Assembly: GCA_964486935.1 (NCBI GenBank)
Contig: CAZAPG010000038.1
Location: forward strand, 4,297-68,296
Length of the DNA stretch: 64,000 nt
Reading direction: 5' to 3'
Origin: CAZAPG01 sp964486935
Lineage (GTDB): Bacteria; Chloroflexota; Anaerolineae; 4572-78; J111
A program made the translations under genes and the position numbers. Below, one piece after another: positions 62,371 through 64,000 of the stretch. Numbering within the stretch: the stretch's first letter is position 1; the number at the start of each line of letters is the position of its first letter. The notes below the pieces were generated by a model that ran no database searches, had not been told where the DNA came from, and saw nothing but the letters and a program-made list of their open reading frames with translations.

Positions 62371-63834
62371 TTAATTAGCAATATAATGCCGCCACAGGTA
62401 CATGGCCGCATAGGCTCGCCAGGGACGCCAGGGTTCGGCGCGTTGCCTGAGTTGCGCCTCGGTTAGCAACTCGCCTTTTGTTTGGGCGGCGGCCCGGCGC
62501 AAAGCCAGGTCGCCGGCGGGGAAGGCATCCGGTTCGCCCTGGGCGCGCATGGCAATATAGTGCGCGGTCCAGGTTCCCACCCCGGGCAGGGCAGTCAGGC
62601 GGGCAATTGCCTCTTCCAAGCCCACTACCGTTTCAAAAGTCAAGCGACCATCACTCACGGCCCTGGCTAATTCCCGAATCGCTTTGGCCCGCTGAGGCAT
62701 CAAACCGATATTTGAAAAATCAGCCTCGGCCAGCCGGTTGGAGCAGGGAAATAAATAGGCCGGTTCATCGCCATCAACTGTTTGAATTGGCCTGCCATAA
62801 GCCTTGACCAGCCTGCCGGCCAGGGTATTGGCCGCTTTAACGCTAATCTGCTGGCCCAGTATGGCCCGCACGGCAATTTCAAAACCATCCCAGGCCCCAG
62901 GGATGCGTAAACCGGGGTATGTTTGGACCAGTTCGGCCATTTGCTTATCCCGGCTAAGGTGGCCGGCAATTTCCATAGGGTCAGCCCGCAAATCGAACAG
63001 GCTCCGAACCCGCTCCGAGATTTGCATTAAACCTCTGGACAATTCGGGCGGGGCCTGCAAGAGCAGGTGTTGCGCGCCTTCAACCGGCCGCACTTCGATA
63101 ATACCTGCCGCCCCGTCAATGTCTACGGTTCGGCGATACCGGTCCACGCTGATTGCTTCGACCCCCGGAATGGCGCGAGCCTGAAGAAATTGAATGAGAG
63201 ATTGCCAGTCAAAAGGAGGGCGATAGGCCAGTTTAAGTTGAAGATTGGCTTCGTTAGCGGCCGGCGCCATTTGTTTTTTGCTTCGGCGCAGTTTGGTTGG
63301 CGGCTGGCCGTAGGTGCTGCGGATAGCCGCGTTAAACCGGCGAATGCTGGAAAATCCGGCGCAAAAGGCCACCTCCGACATCGGCAGGCTGGTTTCGTCG
63401 ATGAGTTTTTTGGCAAAATGGATGCGTCGAGTTTGAGCCACAGCCAGGGGCGGCGCGCCCAGATATTCTACAAATAAACGCCGCAGATGACGCGGGCCAA
63501 TATTCAAACGGCAGGCCAACTCGCTAACGCCCGCTTCGTTCAGCACCCCCTCGCTGATAAGCCGGAGCGCGCGCGACACAACAGAAGGTGGGCCTTGCCA
63601 GTCTGGCGTTCCGGGCGACGCTTCGGGGCGGCAGCGCAAGCAGGGGCGAAACCCGGCTTCGGCGGCGGCGGCAGCCGAAACAAAGAAGCGAACATTTTCT
63701 GGCCGGGGCATAATGGCCGGGCAAATGGGGCGGCAATAAATGCCGGTTGTTGCCACGGCAATGAAAAAACGCCCGTCAAACCGGGCATCACGGCTTTTGG
63801 TTGCGGCATAACAAAGCTGAAAATCAAGTTCCAT
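62371..63834 (-). CDS. Ada-AlkA fusion DNA repair protein
   Basis: A 487-residue fusion from ATG 63834. Residues 1-75 are the Ada zinc domain with C34, C38, C65, C68 (C38/42/69/72 in E. coli Ada shifted by four), which takes methyl groups from phosphotriesters. An AraC-type HTH follows (ELACRLNIGPRHLRRLFVEY). The remaining part is AlkA: an N-terminal domain and an HhH-GPD core (LPGVGTWTAHYIAMR) with the catalytic Asp in FPAGDLALRR. It senses and repairs alkylated DNA. Confidence 0.94.
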   Translation of the reverse strand: MELDFQLCYAATKSRDARFDGRFFIAVATTGIYCRPICPAIMPRPENVRFFVSAAAAAEAGFRPCLRCRPEASPGTPDWQGPPSVVSRALRLISEGVLNEAGVSELACRLNIGPRHLRRLFVEYLGAPPLAVAQTRRIHFAKKLIDETSLPMSEVAFCAGFSSIRRFNAAIRSTYGQPPTKLRRSKKQMAPAANEANLQLKLAYRPPFDWQSLIQFLQARAIPGVEAISVDRYRRTVDIDGAAGIIEVRPVEGAQHLLLQAPPELSRGLMQISERVRSLFDLRADPMEIAGHLSRDKQMAELVQTYPGLRIPGAWDGFEIAVRAILGQQISVKAANTLAGRLVKAYGRPIQTVDGDEPAYLFPCSNRLAEADFSNIGLMPQRAKAIRELARAVSDGRLTFETVVGLEEAIARLTALPGVGTWTAHYIAMRAQGEPDAFPAGDLALRRAAAQTKGELLTEAQLRQRAEPWRPWRAYAAMYLWRHYIAN

Positions 63835-63849
63835 GGCCAATAGTATAGC

Positions 63850-64000
63850 TCATTTGGCCGTAAATTGCTGGCCGTTTTCGGACTTTATCATTTTGAAATA
63901 TTTCTCCAAATTATCACCCGTCAACTGGGCTTCAGCGGAAAAGCTGTAGTAACCATTGGTGCTAGTTTAGAGGGTGAAGTCAGCCATAGACAGGGGGAAA
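63850..64000 (-). pseudogene. Gene 3' end with an in-frame stop, cut by the window edge
   Basis: The minus-strand frame ends TNGYYSFSAEAQLTGDNLEK and QQFTAK with stop 63850-63852. In the same frame an earlier TAA near 63971 is preceded by SMADFTL, so both sides look coding. The sequence resembles a lipoprotein or adhesin-type end. It may be a broken gene or two separate reading frames. Window truncation limits the call. Confidence 0.35.

Noticed and set aside
1..64000. CRISPR arrays
   Set aside because: No regularly spaced direct repeats of 24-40 bp with unique spacers were seen; the heptad blocks are inverted and have no spacers.

Overview
The window looks like chromosomal DNA of a Chloroflexota bacterium, probably Anaerolineae-like. 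The reasons are indirect: Pro-Thr-rich lipoproteins and membrane-anchored proteins, a ferredoxin-dependent 2-oxoacid oxidoreductase, a tungsten-type aldehyde oxidoreductase, fairly high GC with frequent GGCCGG, and no outer-membrane genes. Most genes are complete and tightly packed, mainly on the minus strand.

Layout. 1-1.8 kb: aldehyde:ferredoxin oxidoreductase (cut by the window edge), a MoaD/ThiS-type sulfur carrier and a small membrane protein. 1.8-2.8 kb: ParB-like protein. 2.9-7.4 kb: polyamine ABC transporter potABCD behind a good promoter. 7.5-15.3 kb: glycosyltransferase, amino-acid permease, lysine 2,3-aminomutase, a Ddl-like ATP-grasp ligase, an MFS transporter and a LysW-like carrier protein; these may form an undescribed beta-lysine system. 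15.6-16.9 kb: S41 protease lacking its catalytic Lys. 17.2-21.2 kb: CBS protein plus KorA and a KorB-CBS fusion. 21.2-28.6 kb: queG, cupin, dprA-like gene, purine nucleoside phosphorylase, tyrosine recombinase, LysM lipoprotein, DivIC-like protein and a tRNA-CAU. 28.7-30.0 kb: AT-rich, gene-poor, with an HTH protein and a broken ORF.

30.0-37.2 kb: a TcuA/TcuB-like pair, a peptide-type ABC importer with no ATPase gene, and a D-glutamate-cyclase-like protein. 37.3-38.5 kb: response regulator and a truncated hybrid kinase. 38.5-44.2 kb: copper delivery operon (CopCD, CopC, two Sco, PCuAC). 44.5-56.8 kb: one long catabolic locus with a GntR/UTRA regulator, an ECF transporter, PfkB kinase, SIS protein, two SDRs, enoyl-CoA hydratase, CoA-transferase and amidase. 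It is interrupted by a MITE-like insertion with an 11-bp direct repeat and 11-bp terminal inverted repeats. 57-59.8 kb: CopB-type ATPase with a His-rich N terminus and a TraB-like protein. 60-64 kb: a LuxR-type regulator with a degenerate receiver, an MFS transporter, an Ada-AlkA repair fusion and fragments of broken genes.

Many intergenic gaps hold inverted repeats built from degenerate 7-bp units, with a different unit at each locus. Together with the MITE-like element, the LysW/ATP-grasp/KamA cluster and the KorB-CBS fusion, these are the main points of interest.
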